A DNA stretch of 64,000 bases from Hyphomicrobiales bacterium (GCA_024236415.1 JACKKN010000003.1:310001-374000); one strand, 5' to 3'. Numbered from the stretch's first letter, positions 16,266-26,968 are shown. Numbers and translations are program-made. The notes: generated by a model not told the origin, from the sequence alone.

Positions 16266-18169
16266 GATCCGAACCCTCCGGCGCCGCCGGCCCAGAACAG
16301 TCCGAGTACGGCGACGATCAACACGTAGAGCGGCGTATAGGCGGCGCGGAACACGCCGTGCCACAGGTCGCCCGAAACCTCGGCCAGGACCCCCAGGCCG
16401 TGCTCCATGCGCACCACCCAGCCCCGGTACCAGGGGCCGATGACCCGCGCCAGGCCGGGATAGAATTCGTGGCTGAAGTGGTAGCGGATGTCCGCCGACA
16501 GGAAGTGGCCGCCGGCGTAGTTGTCGTACTGGTGGGTCTCGAAGCGGCGGTTGCCCAGCACGTAGAAGATCAGGGCGCCGACGCCGATGGCGCCGACCAG
16601 CACGCCGACCACCCACAGCATGTTCAGCGACCCGGTGGCCAGCACGACGCCGCCCAGGTGGTGCGGCAGCAGCGCGACCCCCATGGCCGCCTGGGCCTGG
16701 TCGACGATGCTGAGGGCCAGGCCGGGGGCGAAGCCGGTGACGAAGCCGATGCCGGCCAGGACCAGCATGGGCAGGGTCATGGACCAGGGGGCTTCCCTGA
16801 TCTCGCGGTGCTCGACCCGAAGCTGGCCCAGGAAGATGTTGTGGATCAGCTTGTAGACGCTGAGGATGGTGCCCAGGGTGCCGACGAAGGCGGCGATGGA
16901 CAGCAGCGGCTGCTGGGTCACGATCAGGGCCTTGTAGATCATCCACTTGGACACGAAGCCGTTCATGGGCGGCAGGCCGGCGAGGCCGATGATGCCCATC
17001 AGCAGGGCCACGTAGGTCAGCGGCATGCGCGTGATCAGGCCGCCCAGCTCGTCCAGGTCCGCCGTGCCGGTGCGGTGGATCACCGCGAACACCGCCAGGA
17101 TCAGGGCCATCTGGTAGGTGGCGTAGTTGAACACGTGCAGCAGGCCGCCGGCCACGCCCAGGGGCGTCGCCACCAGGATGCCCAGCAGCATGTAGCCGCC
17201 CTGGCCGATGCCGTGCCAGGTCAGCAGCATGCGGGCGTCGGTCTGCATCAGGGCGATGTAGGTGGGCACCACCATGGTGATGGCGGCGACCCAGGCCAGG
17301 ATGTCGGTGGACTCGATGCCGGTCATGGGAATGCGCAGGCCGGCCAGGGTGTCGAAGCCGATCAGCTTGACCAGGGACAGGATCAGGGCGAACAGGCCCA
17401 TGCGCGCCGACACGGCGTTCAGGAAGGCCGACGAGGCGCCGGGGGTGTAGGAATAGGCCGGCGCCTGCCACAGGTGGGTGGGCACCAGGGCCATCTTGAC
17501 CCCGAACCCGCCGGCGAACAGGGCGAACAGGGTCCACAGCATGCCCGTCGACATGTCGGGCAGGGCGGCGCGCATCTGGTCGAAGCCGAAGCCGCCGGCG
17601 GCGCCGTGCACCACCAGGATGGCGGCGAACAGGGCCATGGCCCCGGCCAGGGCGTACAGCATGTATCGGTACGCCGCCTGGGTCGCCGGCCCGCCGGCCT
17701 GGATCATCATGGCGAAGGCGGCCCAGCTGACGAACTCCCAGCCGATGAACAGGCCCAGCAGGTCGCCGGCCGACAGCAGCAGCACCATGGTCAGCACGTT
17801 CAGCGCCAGGGTGCCGTGCTGGATGCGGGCGCGCTGCTGCACCCGGCCCCACTCGCCGGCCATGTACCAGGACGAGAAGAAGGCGGCGCCGGTGGTCAGC
17901 AGCAGGAAGAACCAGCCCAGGCCGTCCAGGGTCCAGGCCAGCTGCTGGCCCAGCACGGTCAGGCGCAGGGACGACGGGATGGCGCCGGCCCCGGCGGCCA
18001 GGTCCAGCCCCATGGCCACGGTCACCGCCAGGGCGGCGCCGTGCAGCAGGGTCGCCAGGTAGCCGCCCAGGCGCGCCGTGCCGAACAGGTACAGCAGCAC
18101 CGTGGCCGCCGCGGCGATGGCCATCAGCAGGTCGAGCGAGGTCATGTCAAAGGGCAGGGCGAAGGGCAT
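16262..18169 (-). CDS. Second proton/sodium antiporter-like subunit (NuoL/MbxH'-like)
   Basis: A 635-aa protein with at least 14 transmembrane segments of the NuoL/MrpA/MrpD family. The ion-path residues can be seen: the TM5 glutamate in GWEFVSWAAF and the TM7 lysine in GFGVKMALVPTHLWQAPAYS. A distinctive C-terminus (about 555-635) includes YDNYAGGHF and a final hydrophobic helix. It lies directly after the MrpD-like gene (3 bp gap), the position of mbxH' in the archaeal operon. Two antiporter-like subunits instead of one distinguishes Mbx from Mbh and suggests a greater ion stoichiometry. Confidence 0.88.
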   Translation of the reverse strand: MPFALPFDMTSLDLLMAIAAAATVLLYLFGTARLGGYLATLLHGAALAVTVAMGLDLAAGAGAIPSSLRLTVLGQQLAWTLDGLGWFFLLLTTGAAFFSSWYMAGEWGRVQQRARIQHGTLALNVLTMVLLLSAGDLLGLFIGWEFVSWAAFAMMIQAGGPATQAAYRYMLYALAGAMALFAAILVVHGAAGGFGFDQMRAALPDMSTGMLWTLFALFAGGFGVKMALVPTHLWQAPAYSYTPGASSAFLNAVSARMGLFALILSLVKLIGFDTLAGLRIPMTGIESTDILAWVAAITMVVPTYIALMQTDARMLLTWHGIGQGGYMLLGILVATPLGVAGGLLHVFNYATYQMALILAVFAVIHRTGTADLDELGGLITRMPLTYVALLMGIIGLAGLPPMNGFVSKWMIYKALIVTQQPLLSIAAFVGTLGTILSVYKLIHNIFLGQLRVEHREIREAPWSMTLPMLVLAGIGFVTGFAPGLALSIVDQAQAAMGVALLPHHLGGVVLATGSLNMLWVVGVLVGAIGVGALIFYVLGNRRFETHQYDNYAGGHFLSADIRYHFSHEFYPGLARVIGPWYRGWVVRMEHGLGVLAEVSGDLWHGVFRAAYTPLYVLIVAVLGLFWAGGAGGFGS

Positions 18170-18172
18170 GGG

Positions 18173-19636
18173 TCAGTTCCCTCCCGGCAGCACGCGGGAT
18201 GCATAGGCGGCGGCGTCGGCGCTGTCCGCGGCCATGGCGGTCAGGCCGTCGCCCAGGGGTGCCACCGACACGGTGGCGGCGATCAGCACCGCGCCCAGCA
18301 GCAGGCCCGGGGCCAGCTCGCCCAGGGTGAAGCGCAGCGGTGGCCGCCCGGCCGGCGCGGTGCCGTACAGGATGCCGACGACGCGGAACAGGTAGGCCGC
18401 CTCGATGACCGTGGCCGCCAGGATGATGGCCACCGCGGTCAGGTTGCCGGCGCCGCCGGCGTCGATGGCCGCCTTGAACAGCATCAGCTTGGCCCAGAAC
18501 CCGGGCAGGGGCGGGATGCCGATGATGGACAGCGACAGCAGCACGAACAGGCCGGCGGCCAGGGGCGAGGTCCGGCCGGCGCCGGTCAGCCCGGCGATCT
18601 CGCCGCGCCAGCGGTCGGCCAGGACGAAGAAGGCCGGCTTGACCACCAGGTGGTGCAGGGCGACCGCGATGCCGGCCAGCACCCCGGCGTGGCCGGGGAT
18701 GGAGAAGGCCACGGCCATCAGGCCCAGCTGGGCGATGGAGGAGTAGGCGAAGGTGCGGTGCAGGTCGCGCGACCGGAAGGCCGCCAGCTCGCCGGCGGCG
18801 ACGCCGATGGCGCCCAGCAGCAGCAGGAAGCCCAGGGCCGCCGGGTCCTGGAACAGCAGCACCAGCAGGCGCAGGATCACCACCATGGCCAGCTTGGACA
18901 CCACGCCGGCCAGCACCGCCGTGACCCGGGTGGGGGCGGCGGTGTAGACCTCGGGCACCCAGGTGTTGACCGGGAACAGCTCGGCCTTGACGCCGAAGCC
19001 CAGGACCATGAGCACGAAGGCGGTCAGGCCCATGGGGCCGGTCAGGCGCTCGCCCGCAAGCTGCGACAGATCGGCCAGGTTCAGGGTGCCCGCCGCGGCG
19101 TAGACCAGGGCGATGCCCAGCAGGGCGAAGGCCGAGCCGAGCGCGCTGAGCAGCAGGTAGCGCAGCGACGCGCCATAGCCGGCGCCGGTGTGGGCGCTGG
19201 CGCCCAGGCCGTAGGTGGCGACGGCGGTGATCTCGTAGAACACGAAGATGTTGAACAGGTCGCCGGACAGCACCAGGCCCGAGCCGCCGGCCAGCAGCAG
19301 CAGCCACAGGGTCTGGACCTTGGTGCTGTCGTGCTCGCGCCGCGGCCGGAACAGCAGCAGGCCGACGGCCAGGGCGACCACGAACATCAGGGCCAGCTTG
19401 TCGGCGTAGAAGACGATGCCGATGGGCGCGGCGAACCCGCCCATGGCCGAGACCAGGGCGCCGCCGTCGGACGCCGCCGGCCACAGCAGCAAGGCGATCA
19501 CGGCCACGGCCAGGGTGGTGAGCTGCGCCAGCAGGCGGGCCAGGCCGTCGGACAGGCGGCCCACCAGGGGCAGCAGGAAGGCCACCAGCAGCGGCAGGGC
19601 CACGGGCAGCACGACATGGTGGGCGGTCAGGGTCAT
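18173..19636 (-). CDS. mnhD: Monovalent cation/H+ antiporter subunit D (MnhD/MrpD/MbxH-like)
   Basis: A 487-aa antiporter-like membrane subunit with about 14 transmembrane segments. Conserved charged residues include the glutamate in NIFVFYEITAVATYGL and the lysine in LGFGVKAELFPVNTWVPEVY, followed by HHLVVKPAFF. These place it with MrpD, NuoN and MbhH. The ATG overlaps the mnhC stop by 4 bp. Within the complex it would move Na+ or H+, driven by redox energy if the NuoBCDH/ferredoxin arm is attached. Confidence 0.9.
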   Translation of the reverse strand: MTLTAHHVVLPVALPLLVAFLLPLVGRLSDGLARLLAQLTTLAVAVIALLLWPAASDGGALVSAMGGFAAPIGIVFYADKLALMFVVALAVGLLLFRPRREHDSTKVQTLWLLLLAGGSGLVLSGDLFNIFVFYEITAVATYGLGASAHTGAGYGASLRYLLLSALGSAFALLGIALVYAAAGTLNLADLSQLAGERLTGPMGLTAFVLMVLGFGVKAELFPVNTWVPEVYTAAPTRVTAVLAGVVSKLAMVVILRLLVLLFQDPAALGFLLLLGAIGVAAGELAAFRSRDLHRTFAYSSIAQLGLMAVAFSIPGHAGVLAGIAVALHHLVVKPAFFVLADRWRGEIAGLTGAGRTSPLAAGLFVLLSLSIIGIPPLPGFWAKLMLFKAAIDAGGAGNLTAVAIILAATVIEAAYLFRVVGILYGTAPAGRPPLRFTLGELAPGLLLGAVLIAATVSVAPLGDGLTAMAADSADAAAYASRVLPGGN

Positions 19637-20103
19637 GGCGCGTCCTCCGCGGTGCGGCCGGCGGCCACGGGCAGGGCCCCGGGGGTCCGCGCGCCGGCGG
19701 CGGTCACCGCCGGGTCGGCGCCGGTCTCGCGGGCCATGCGGTTGGCGACGGCGTGGGTGTCCAGCGTGCCGTAGGCCTCCTTGACCCGCACCACCAGCGC
19801 CAGTCCCAGGGCCAGCACGCCGACGCCGATGACGATGGCGGTCAGCACCAGGGCCTGGGGCACCGGGTCCACCAGGGGGCCGGCGGCCTGGGCGGTGAAG
19901 GGGGCCGTCAGGATCGGCGCCGCGGCGTCGGCGCGGAAGCCGGCGGCCACCAGGAACAGGTTGACCCCGCTTTCCAGCAGCACCAGGCCGAGCACGATGC
20001 GCATCAGGTTGCGCGGCACCACCATGCCGTACAAGCCCAGCAGGACCAGGCAGACGGCACCGGCGTAGAGGGCCTTGCCCAGCATTTCGGCGTCCATGGT
20101 CAT
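19633..20103 (-). CDS. mnhC: Antiporter subunit C (MnhC/MrpC/MbxG, NuoK-like)
   Basis: A 156-aa NuoK-like subunit with three transmembrane helices. RIVLGLVLLESGVNLFLVA carries the conserved buried glutamate, and DPVPQALVLTAIVIGVG is the family's hallmark DPLPQALVLTAIVIG. A hydrophilic tail of about 40 residues follows. ATG 20103 overlaps the mnhB stop and has GGAGG six nt upstream; an ATG two codons later is the alternative. Confidence 0.92.
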   Translation of the reverse strand: MTMDAEMLGKALYAGAVCLVLLGLYGMVVPRNLMRIVLGLVLLESGVNLFLVAAGFRADAAAPILTAPFTAQAAGPLVDPVPQALVLTAIVIGVGVLALGLALVVRVKEAYGTLDTHAVANRMARETGADPAVTAAGARTPGALPVAAGRTAEDAP

Positions 20104-20816
20104 GCCTTTCCTCCCTGCCGCGCCGGGTCGCCGGCGGCGGCGATGCGGGCCATCAGGCCGGCCAGTTCGGACCCCACCTTGAGGCCGATGGCCAGGTACA
20201 GCAGGGGCAGGCTGCCGGCCGAGAACAGGTCGCCGGGCGTGCCGGCGCCCAGCAGCGGCACCAGGAACGCGCCGCCGCCCACCAGGCCGGCCAGGCCGAT
20301 CACCACGAACACGGCGCCGGCGAAGGCCTCGACCACCGTGGCCACGCCATGGTTGACGGGGCTGGCCGGGTGGGCCAGCAGCGGCACGAAGAAGGCCGCC
20401 GCCAGGATGGCGCCGCCCTGGAAGCCGCCGCCCGGGGTCAGGTGGCCGTGGATGACGATGTAGGCGCCCAGCACCAGCAGGAACGGGAACAGCAGCGCCG
20501 CGGCGGCGCGCAGGATGAAGCCCGCCGGCGTGCCCTGGGCCTCGGCCCGGCCGGCGCCGCCCAGGACCAGCCCGGCGGCGGTGGCGGCGACGAACAGGAT
20601 CGCCACCTCGCCCAGGGTGTCCAGGCCGCGGTAGGCCAGCAGCACGGCGGAGACGATGTTGGTGGCGCCGGTGTCCTCCAGGGCCCGGCCGGCGATGGCC
20701 TGGCCCACCTGCATGGGGGCGCCGCCGAAGGGCAGGGCCTCGAACAGGGTTACCAGCATGAGCCCCAGGCCGATCAGGAACAGGGCCGAGGCGAAGGCGC
20801 GGGCGTTGCCCTTCAT
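20100..20816 (-). CDS. mnhB: Antiporter subunit with fused MbhE-like and MnhB domains
   Basis: A 238-aa membrane protein. The first ~90 residues (with YRGLDTLGEVAILFVAATA) match the short MbhE-type segment. The rest is the MnhB/MrpB domain, with YIVIHGHLTPGGGFQGGAIL and a long C-terminal helix region. In larger MrpA proteins the D and E segments are fused to MrpA, and in Mbh they are separate genes. Here E is joined to F (MnhB), which agrees with the absence of a separate mbxE in the archaeal Mbx operon. ATG 20816 overlaps the upstream stop and has GGGGAGG ahead. Confidence 0.85.
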   Translation of the reverse strand: MKGNARAFASALFLIGLGLMLVTLFEALPFGGAPMQVGQAIAGRALEDTGATNIVSAVLLAYRGLDTLGEVAILFVAATAAGLVLGGAGRAEAQGTPAGFILRAAAALLFPFLLVLGAYIVIHGHLTPGGGFQGGAILAAAFFVPLLAHPASPVNHGVATVVEAFAGAVFVVIGLAGLVGGGAFLVPLLGAGTPGDLFSAGSLPLLYLAIGLKVGSELAGLMARIAAAGDPARQGGKA

Positions 20817-21082
20817 GGCCGGTCCTCCCCGTCGTCGTCGGCGGCCGGGGTCCACAGGCCGACCCGGCGCAGGGTCAGGGCCAGCAGCACGCCCGACAGG
20901 CCGGCGCCCACGGCGGCCTCGGCCAGGGCCACGTCCGGCGCGCGCAGGATGGCGAACAGGACGGACAGGGCCAGGGACACCACCGAGATGGCGGCCACGG
21001 CGGCCAGGTAGCTGCGCAGGCCGATCACCGCCAGGGCGGCGGCCAGCATCACGGCCATGGTAACCAGGACCAGCCAGATCAT
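20813..21082 (-). CDS. Small antiporter subunit, DUF4040/MbhD-like
   Basis: An 89-aa protein with about three transmembrane helices. AILRAPDVALAEAAVGAGLSGVL is the conserved block of the MbhD/DUF4040 family, which corresponds to an internal part of MrpA and to NuoJ. The start at 21082 is set by GGAGG 8 nt upstream and by ATGA overlap with the mnhG stop; the open frame continues further upstream without support. Confidence 0.88.
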   Translation of the reverse strand: MIWLVLVTMAVMLAAALAVIGLRSYLAAVAAISVVSLALSVLFAILRAPDVALAEAAVGAGLSGVLLALTLRRVGLWTPAADDDGEDRP

Positions 21083-21411
21083 GGTTTTTCCTCCGCTTCG
21101 CCGTGGGCCTTGCGCCACGGGCGCAACCCGGTCAGCAGGGCGGCGCGGGCGATGGCCGACGAGCCCACCGGCGTGGTGATCAGCACGAACAGCGCGATCA
21201 GGGCCAGCTTGCCGGCCCACTCCGGGTGCTGGAACCCGACCCCGACCAGCAGCGACAGGGCGCCCAGGGTGGCGGCCTTGGTGCCGGCCTGGATGCGGTT
21301 GAACACGTCGGGCATGCGCAGCAGGCCCAGCGCGCCCAGGAACAGGAAGGCGCCGCCCACCACCAGGAACAGGTCGCCGATGAACGAGAACACGTCCGCC
21401 ACGCCGCTCAT
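21079..21411 (-). CDS. mnhG: Antiporter subunit G (MnhG/MrpG/MbxC-like)
   Basis: A 110-aa protein with three transmembrane helices. The stretch GALGLLRMPDVFNRIQAGTKA is characteristic of MnhG (GxxxLRFPDxYxRxHAxTK), as is LFVLITTPVGSSAIARAAL. It overlaps mnhF and the MbhD-like gene by 4 bp each, within the MnhE-F-G block that opens the operon. Confidence 0.93.
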   Translation of the reverse strand: MSGVADVFSFIGDLFLVVGGAFLFLGALGLLRMPDVFNRIQAGTKAATLGALSLLVGVGFQHPEWAGKLALIALFVLITTPVGSSAIARAALLTGLRPWRKAHGEAEEKP

Positions 21412-21686
21412 GCGTCCTCTCCCTTCTCGATGGCCCGGGCCACCGCGACCACGCCGACGAAGGCCAGGGCGCCGTAGACCAGGGCGATGTCCAGGTAAAG
21501 GGCGCTGCCCAGCACCGCGGCCAGCCAGGCCAGGCCCGACGTGGTAATCACCGACAGGGTGTCGGCGGCGACCACCCGGTCGGGCACCGTGGGGCCCAGC
21601 AGCAGGCGCAGGGTGCCCAGCAGGGCGGCGGCGGCGACCAGGATGAAGGCCACCGTGCCGAGGGGGCTGATCTCCAGGCCGGTCAT
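21408..21686 (-). CDS. mnhF: Antiporter subunit F (MnhF/MrpF/MbxB-like)
   Basis: A 92-aa protein with three transmembrane helices. LLLGPTVPDRVVAADTLSVI matches the MnhF signature (GPxxxDRxxAxD). ATG 21686 overlaps the mnhE stop by 4 bp, and the gene's own stop overlaps mnhG. Confidence 0.93.
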   Translation of the reverse strand: MTGLEISPLGTVAFILVAAAALLGTLRLLLGPTVPDRVVAADTLSVITTSGLAWLAAVLGSALYLDIALVYGALAFVGVVAVARAIEKGEDA

Positions 21687-22246
21687 CGCAGGAACTCCTT
21701 CAGGCGGGCTTCGAACCGGGCGGCGATCTCGCGGGTCGCCACCTCCAGGTTCGTGCCCGGCGACACGTCGATCCAGTGCACCAGCAGGGTCTGGTCCTTG
21801 ACGTCCACCGACAGGGTGCCGGGGGTCAGGGTGATGCTGTTGGCCAGCCACAGCTTGCCCAGGTCCGAGTGCAGGTCCGTGTGCACCTCCACCACCGCCG
21901 GGTCGATGCGCACCCGCGGCGCCGTCACCCGCCGCGCCACGTCCAGGTTGGCGTGGATCAGGGCGGTGAAGAAGGTGGCGAAATAGCGCGCCAGGTGCAG
22001 GGGCAGCAGGGGGGACAGGACCAGGTCGTCCAGCAGCACCAGGTGGCGCAGCGACAGGGCGGCCACGGCCAGGGACACGGCGGCGCCGACCGCCATCTCC
22101 TGGGGGTTGAGGCTGCCGGCCAGCAGCATCCACACCACGAACACGCCGGCGGCGGCCAGCAGGAACCGGTACGACCAGTGGCGGCGGGGAAGGGCGGCGT
22201 GGGTGGAGGGGGCGGCGGGCGACGAGTCGGGCAGGGGACCTTGCAT
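21683..22246 (-). CDS. mnhE: Antiporter subunit E (MnhE/MrpE/MbxA-like), first gene of the Mbx-like operon
   Basis: A 187-aa protein with two N-terminal transmembrane helices and a cytoplasmic domain. LLANSITLTPGTLSVDV (seen as LANSITLTPGTLSVDVKDQ) and LVHWIDV are classic MnhE motifs. The start ATG 22246 has GAGG five nt upstream; two in-frame upstream starts lack one. It begins the minus-strand operon that runs to the ferritin-like gene at 10553, and the AT-rich region 22247-22380 upstream is the probable operon promoter. Confidence 0.9.
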   Translation of the reverse strand: MQGPLPDSSPAAPSTHAALPRRHWSYRFLLAAAGVFVVWMLLAGSLNPQEMAVGAAVSLAVAALSLRHLVLLDDLVLSPLLPLHLARYFATFFTALIHANLDVARRVTAPRVRIDPAVVEVHTDLHSDLGKLWLANSITLTPGTLSVDVKDQTLLVHWIDVSPGTNLEVATREIAARFEARLKEFLR

Positions 22247-22336
22247 GGTTGCCTCGTTGTCTGTGTCGGGGCGGTCCGGCATCCGAATTGGGACGCCCGC
22301 CCGGGTCCGCGTCACTTTAATATTAGTAGCACATTC

Positions 22337-22354
22337 TATTAGGTAATCCTAATA
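22337..22354. promoter_or_regulatory. 18-bp dyad upstream of the Mbx-like operon
   Basis: TATTAGG-TAAT-CCTAATA has perfect 7-nt arms. It lies about 90 bp upstream of mnhE and 165 bp upstream of the divergent crotonase gene. A further TATTAG occurs at 22321-22326, 16 bp away in the same orientation. The 9-mer TATTAGGTA inside it recurs at 29660-29668 upstream of the N-ATPase operon. The regulator is unknown. Confidence 0.45.
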
Positions 22355-22518
22355 TAATTTTGCACTGCACACAGAATATCGGTCATGCCCCCATTGCATG
22401 CCTGAAGGGCCACGGTTGCGTGGCCGGAAAACCTCGGCCGCGGCCCAGCCGGCCCTGGCCTGGACCGCCGGCGCGGGCTAGGCTCTGGCCGGCGAGTCAT
22501 GCGCAAGGAGGGACGCCC

Positions 22519-23334
22519 ATGTCGGCACTGCCGGAATGCCAAATGCTGCAAATCGAAAGGTCGGGCCCGCGCCTGGACATGACCTTCAACCGGCCGGACC
22601 AGCGCAACGCCATCAACCGCCAGATGGCGGCCGAGATCGCCGCCGTGGTGGAATGGCTGGAAGGCAGCGACGACGTGCGCCTGGTGGTCCTGCGCGGCGC
22701 CGGCGGCCACTTCTGCGCCGGCGGCGACATCAAGGAGCGCAAGGCCGAGGCCGAGACGGCGGCCGCGGGCGAGGACCCCATCATGGAGCGCAACCGGCGC
22801 GCCGGCCTCTCGTTCCGCCGTTTCGAGCACCTGCCCCAGACCACCATCGCCCTGGTCGAGGGGTCGGCCTTCGGCGGGGGCCTGGGCTACGCCTGCCTGG
22901 CCGACATCACCATCCTGACCCGCGGCGCCCGCCTGGGCATGCCGGAAACCACCCTGGGGGTGGCGCCGGCCCAGATCGCCCCCTACGTGGTCAAGCGGGT
23001 GGGCCTGACCCGGGCCCGGCAACTGGCCCTGACGGCCGAGCGGTTCGACGGCGCCGCCGCCTATGAATACGGCATCGGCCAGTACCTGTGCGACGACGCC
23101 GACGCCGAGGCGACCCTCGAACGGGTGGTGGCGGCGGTCATGCGCTGCGGGCCCCGGGCCAACGCCGCGACCAAGGACATCATGCTGCGGGTCGGCACCA
23201 TGGCCGAAGAGGAGCAGATCCGCTTCGCCGCCGAGCGTTTCGCCGAACTGAACCGGGGCGACGAGGGCAGGGAGGGCCAGACCGCCTTCGCCGAGAAGCG
23301 CAAGCCGCGGTGGGAGACCGACTACACGGGCTGA
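22519..23334 (+). CDS. Enoyl-CoA hydratase/isomerase family (AtuE/LiuC-like)
   Basis: A 271-aa crotonase-fold enzyme. The oxyanion-hole segments FCAGGDIKERK and GSAFGGGLGY are present. One catalytic glutamate is kept (E143 in MPETTLGV), but the position equivalent to the other (the E of GGGCEL in enoyl-CoA hydratase) is G123. Loss of that residue with retention of the second is usual in methylglutaconyl-CoA and isohexenylglutaconyl-CoA hydratases (LiuC, AtuE). The neighbouring AtuA and biotin carboxylase genes agree with such a role. AAGGAGG lies 7 nt before ATG 22519. The gene is convergent with the biotin carboxylase gene, 11 bp apart. Confidence 0.82.
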   Translation: MSALPECQMLQIERSGPRLDMTFNRPDQRNAINRQMAAEIAAVVEWLEGSDDVRLVVLRGAGGHFCAGGDIKERKAEAETAAAGEDPIMERNRRAGLSFRRFEHLPQTTIALVEGSAFGGGLGYACLADITILTRGARLGMPETTLGVAPAQIAPYVVKRVGLTRARQLALTAERFDGAAAYEYGIGQYLCDDADAEATLERVVAAVMRCGPRANAATKDIMLRVGTMAEEEQIRFAAERFAELNRGDEGREGQTAFAEKRKPRWETDYTG

Positions 23335-23345
23335 CCCGGCGCCGC

Positions 23346-25337
<1,992 letters not shown>

Positions 25338-25345
25338 GGCGGCGC

Positions 25346-26968
25346 TCACAGGCGGGCCACGCCGAAGGCGTTGGGGCGCAGGGTGCGGTGGCGCCCCTCC
25401 CACAGGGTGTCGAGGACGAAGCCCAGCACCCGGCGCGTGTCCCGCGGGTCGATGACCCCCTGGTCCAGCATGTGGCCCGAGGTGTAGAAGGCGTCGGCCT
25501 GGCTGGCGAAGTGGTCGATCAGGCGCTGTTTCTGGGCCTCCAGGGCGGCCTCGTCCACGGGTCTGCCGCGGCGCTCGGCGGCGCGGCGGGCCACCAGGTC
25601 CATGGTCAGGGCCGCCTGCTCGCCGCCCATGACGCCGCTGGTGGCGTTGGGCCAGGTGAACAGGAACTCGGGCTCGTAGCCCAGGCCGCCCATGCCGTAG
25701 TTGCCGGCGCCGAAGCTGGCGCCGACGTAGAAGGTGATCTTGGGCACCCGGATGTTGGACACGGCCTGGATCATCTTGGCGCCGTGCTTGATCATGCCCT
25801 GGTGCTCGTAGTCCTTGCCCACCAGATAGCCGGTGGTGTTGGACAGGTAGACCACCGGCAGGTCGGCCTGGTCGCAGAGCTGCATGAACTGCCCCGCCTT
25901 GGCCGCGCCGGCGGTGTCGAACGGGCCGTTGTTGCCGATGATGCCCACGGCATGGCCGAACACGCCGGCCTGCACGCAGACCGTGGAGACGCCGTAGCGG
26001 GGCTTGAAGTCGGCGAAATCCGATCCGTCGACGATGCGCGCGATCACCTCGCGCACGTCATAGGGCCGGCGGTAGTCCACCGGCACCAGGCCGGCGATCT
26101 GGTCGGGGTCGTGGCGGGGCTCGGCGTAGGGCCGCGCGTCGCGGCGGGGGCAGTCCTTGTTCCAGTCCAGCTTGGCCACCAGGTCGCGCGCCACCAGCAG
26201 GGCGTGGGCGTCGTCCTCGGCGGTGTATTCCACCAGGCCCGACACGGTGGCGTGCATGTCCGTGCCGGCCAGCTCCTCCTCGTCCGACACCTCGCCGGTG
26301 GCCGCCTGGACCAGGGCCGCCCCGCCCAGGGAGGCGCGGCCGCGGCCGCGCACGCCGATGACGTAGTCGCTCATCCCCGGCATGTAGGCGCCGCCCGCCG
26401 TGGCCGGCCCGTGCAGCACGGTGATGGAGGGCACGCCGGCGGCGCTGAGCAGGGCCAGGCGATAGAAGATGCCGCCGCCGGCCGCCCACTGCTCGACCCG
26501 GTAGTCCATGAGGTTGGCGCCGGCGCTCTCCACCAGGTGGATGAAAGGCAGGCCGTGGCGCCGCGCCATATCCAGGCAGGCGCGGATCTTGTGCCCGGAC
26601 ATGACCGTCGAGGCGCCGGCGTTGATGCCGCTGTCGTCCACATAGACCATGCAGCGCACGCCGGAAACGAAGCCGATGCCGGCCAGGGTGCTGGCGCCGG
26701 GAACCGAGGTTTCCCGGTCCCGGTCCTGGACCATGTAGTTGGCCAGGCCGAACAGCTCCAGGAACGGCATGCCCGGGTCCAGCAGGCGGATCAGGCGTTC
26801 GCGCGGGGTCAGCTGGCCGCGTTCCTCGAACCGCGGCCGGCGCTTCTCGGACAGGGCCTCGGCGCGCTTCTTCAGGGCATGGACCCGGTCCATCAGGGCC
26901 AGCATGTCGCGGCGGTTGGCGGCGAACTCGTCGCCGCCGGTGTCGAGGCGGGAGTCGAAGGCGCTCAC
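25346..26968 (-). CDS. Acyl-CoA carboxylase beta subunit, carboxyltransferase (AtuC/LiuB-like)
   Basis: A 540-aa two-domain carboxyltransferase. HGPATAGGAYMPGMSDY and FYVGASFGAGNYGMGG mark the acyl-CoA and biotin sites, and the length fits MccB/AtuC (about 535). The start is a GTG at 26968 that overlaps the atuA stop (GTGA) and has GGAGGG upstream; there is no ATG until residue 22. It transfers CO2 from biotin to a branched enoyl-CoA. Separation of geranyl- from methylcrotonyl-CoA specificity cannot be made by eye. Confidence 0.88.
   Translation of the reverse strand: MSAFDSRLDTGGDEFAANRRDMLALMDRVHALKKRAEALSEKRRPRFEERGQLTPRERLIRLLDPGMPFLELFGLANYMVQDRDRETSVPGASTLAGIGFVSGVRCMVYVDDSGINAGASTVMSGHKIRACLDMARRHGLPFIHLVESAGANLMDYRVEQWAAGGGIFYRLALLSAAGVPSITVLHGPATAGGAYMPGMSDYVIGVRGRGRASLGGAALVQAATGEVSDEEELAGTDMHATVSGLVEYTAEDDAHALLVARDLVAKLDWNKDCPRRDARPYAEPRHDPDQIAGLVPVDYRRPYDVREVIARIVDGSDFADFKPRYGVSTVCVQAGVFGHAVGIIGNNGPFDTAGAAKAGQFMQLCDQADLPVVYLSNTTGYLVGKDYEHQGMIKHGAKMIQAVSNIRVPKITFYVGASFGAGNYGMGGLGYEPEFLFTWPNATSGVMGGEQAALTMDLVARRAAERRGRPVDEAALEAQKQRLIDHFASQADAFYTSGHMLDQGVIDPRDTRRVLGFVLDTLWEGRHRTLRPNAFGVARL

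Noticed and set aside
16358..19774. Open frame of more than 1100 codons on the plus strand across two antiporter genes
   Set aside because: The product is a Gln/Gly/Arg/His-rich low-complexity chain typical of the complement of hydrophobic GC-rich genes.
12912..22246. Ordinary respiratory complex I operon
   Set aside because: nuoA, nuoE, nuoF, nuoG and nuoJ are missing, Mrp subunits E, F, G, B, C are present, and NuoB has a CxxC spacing.
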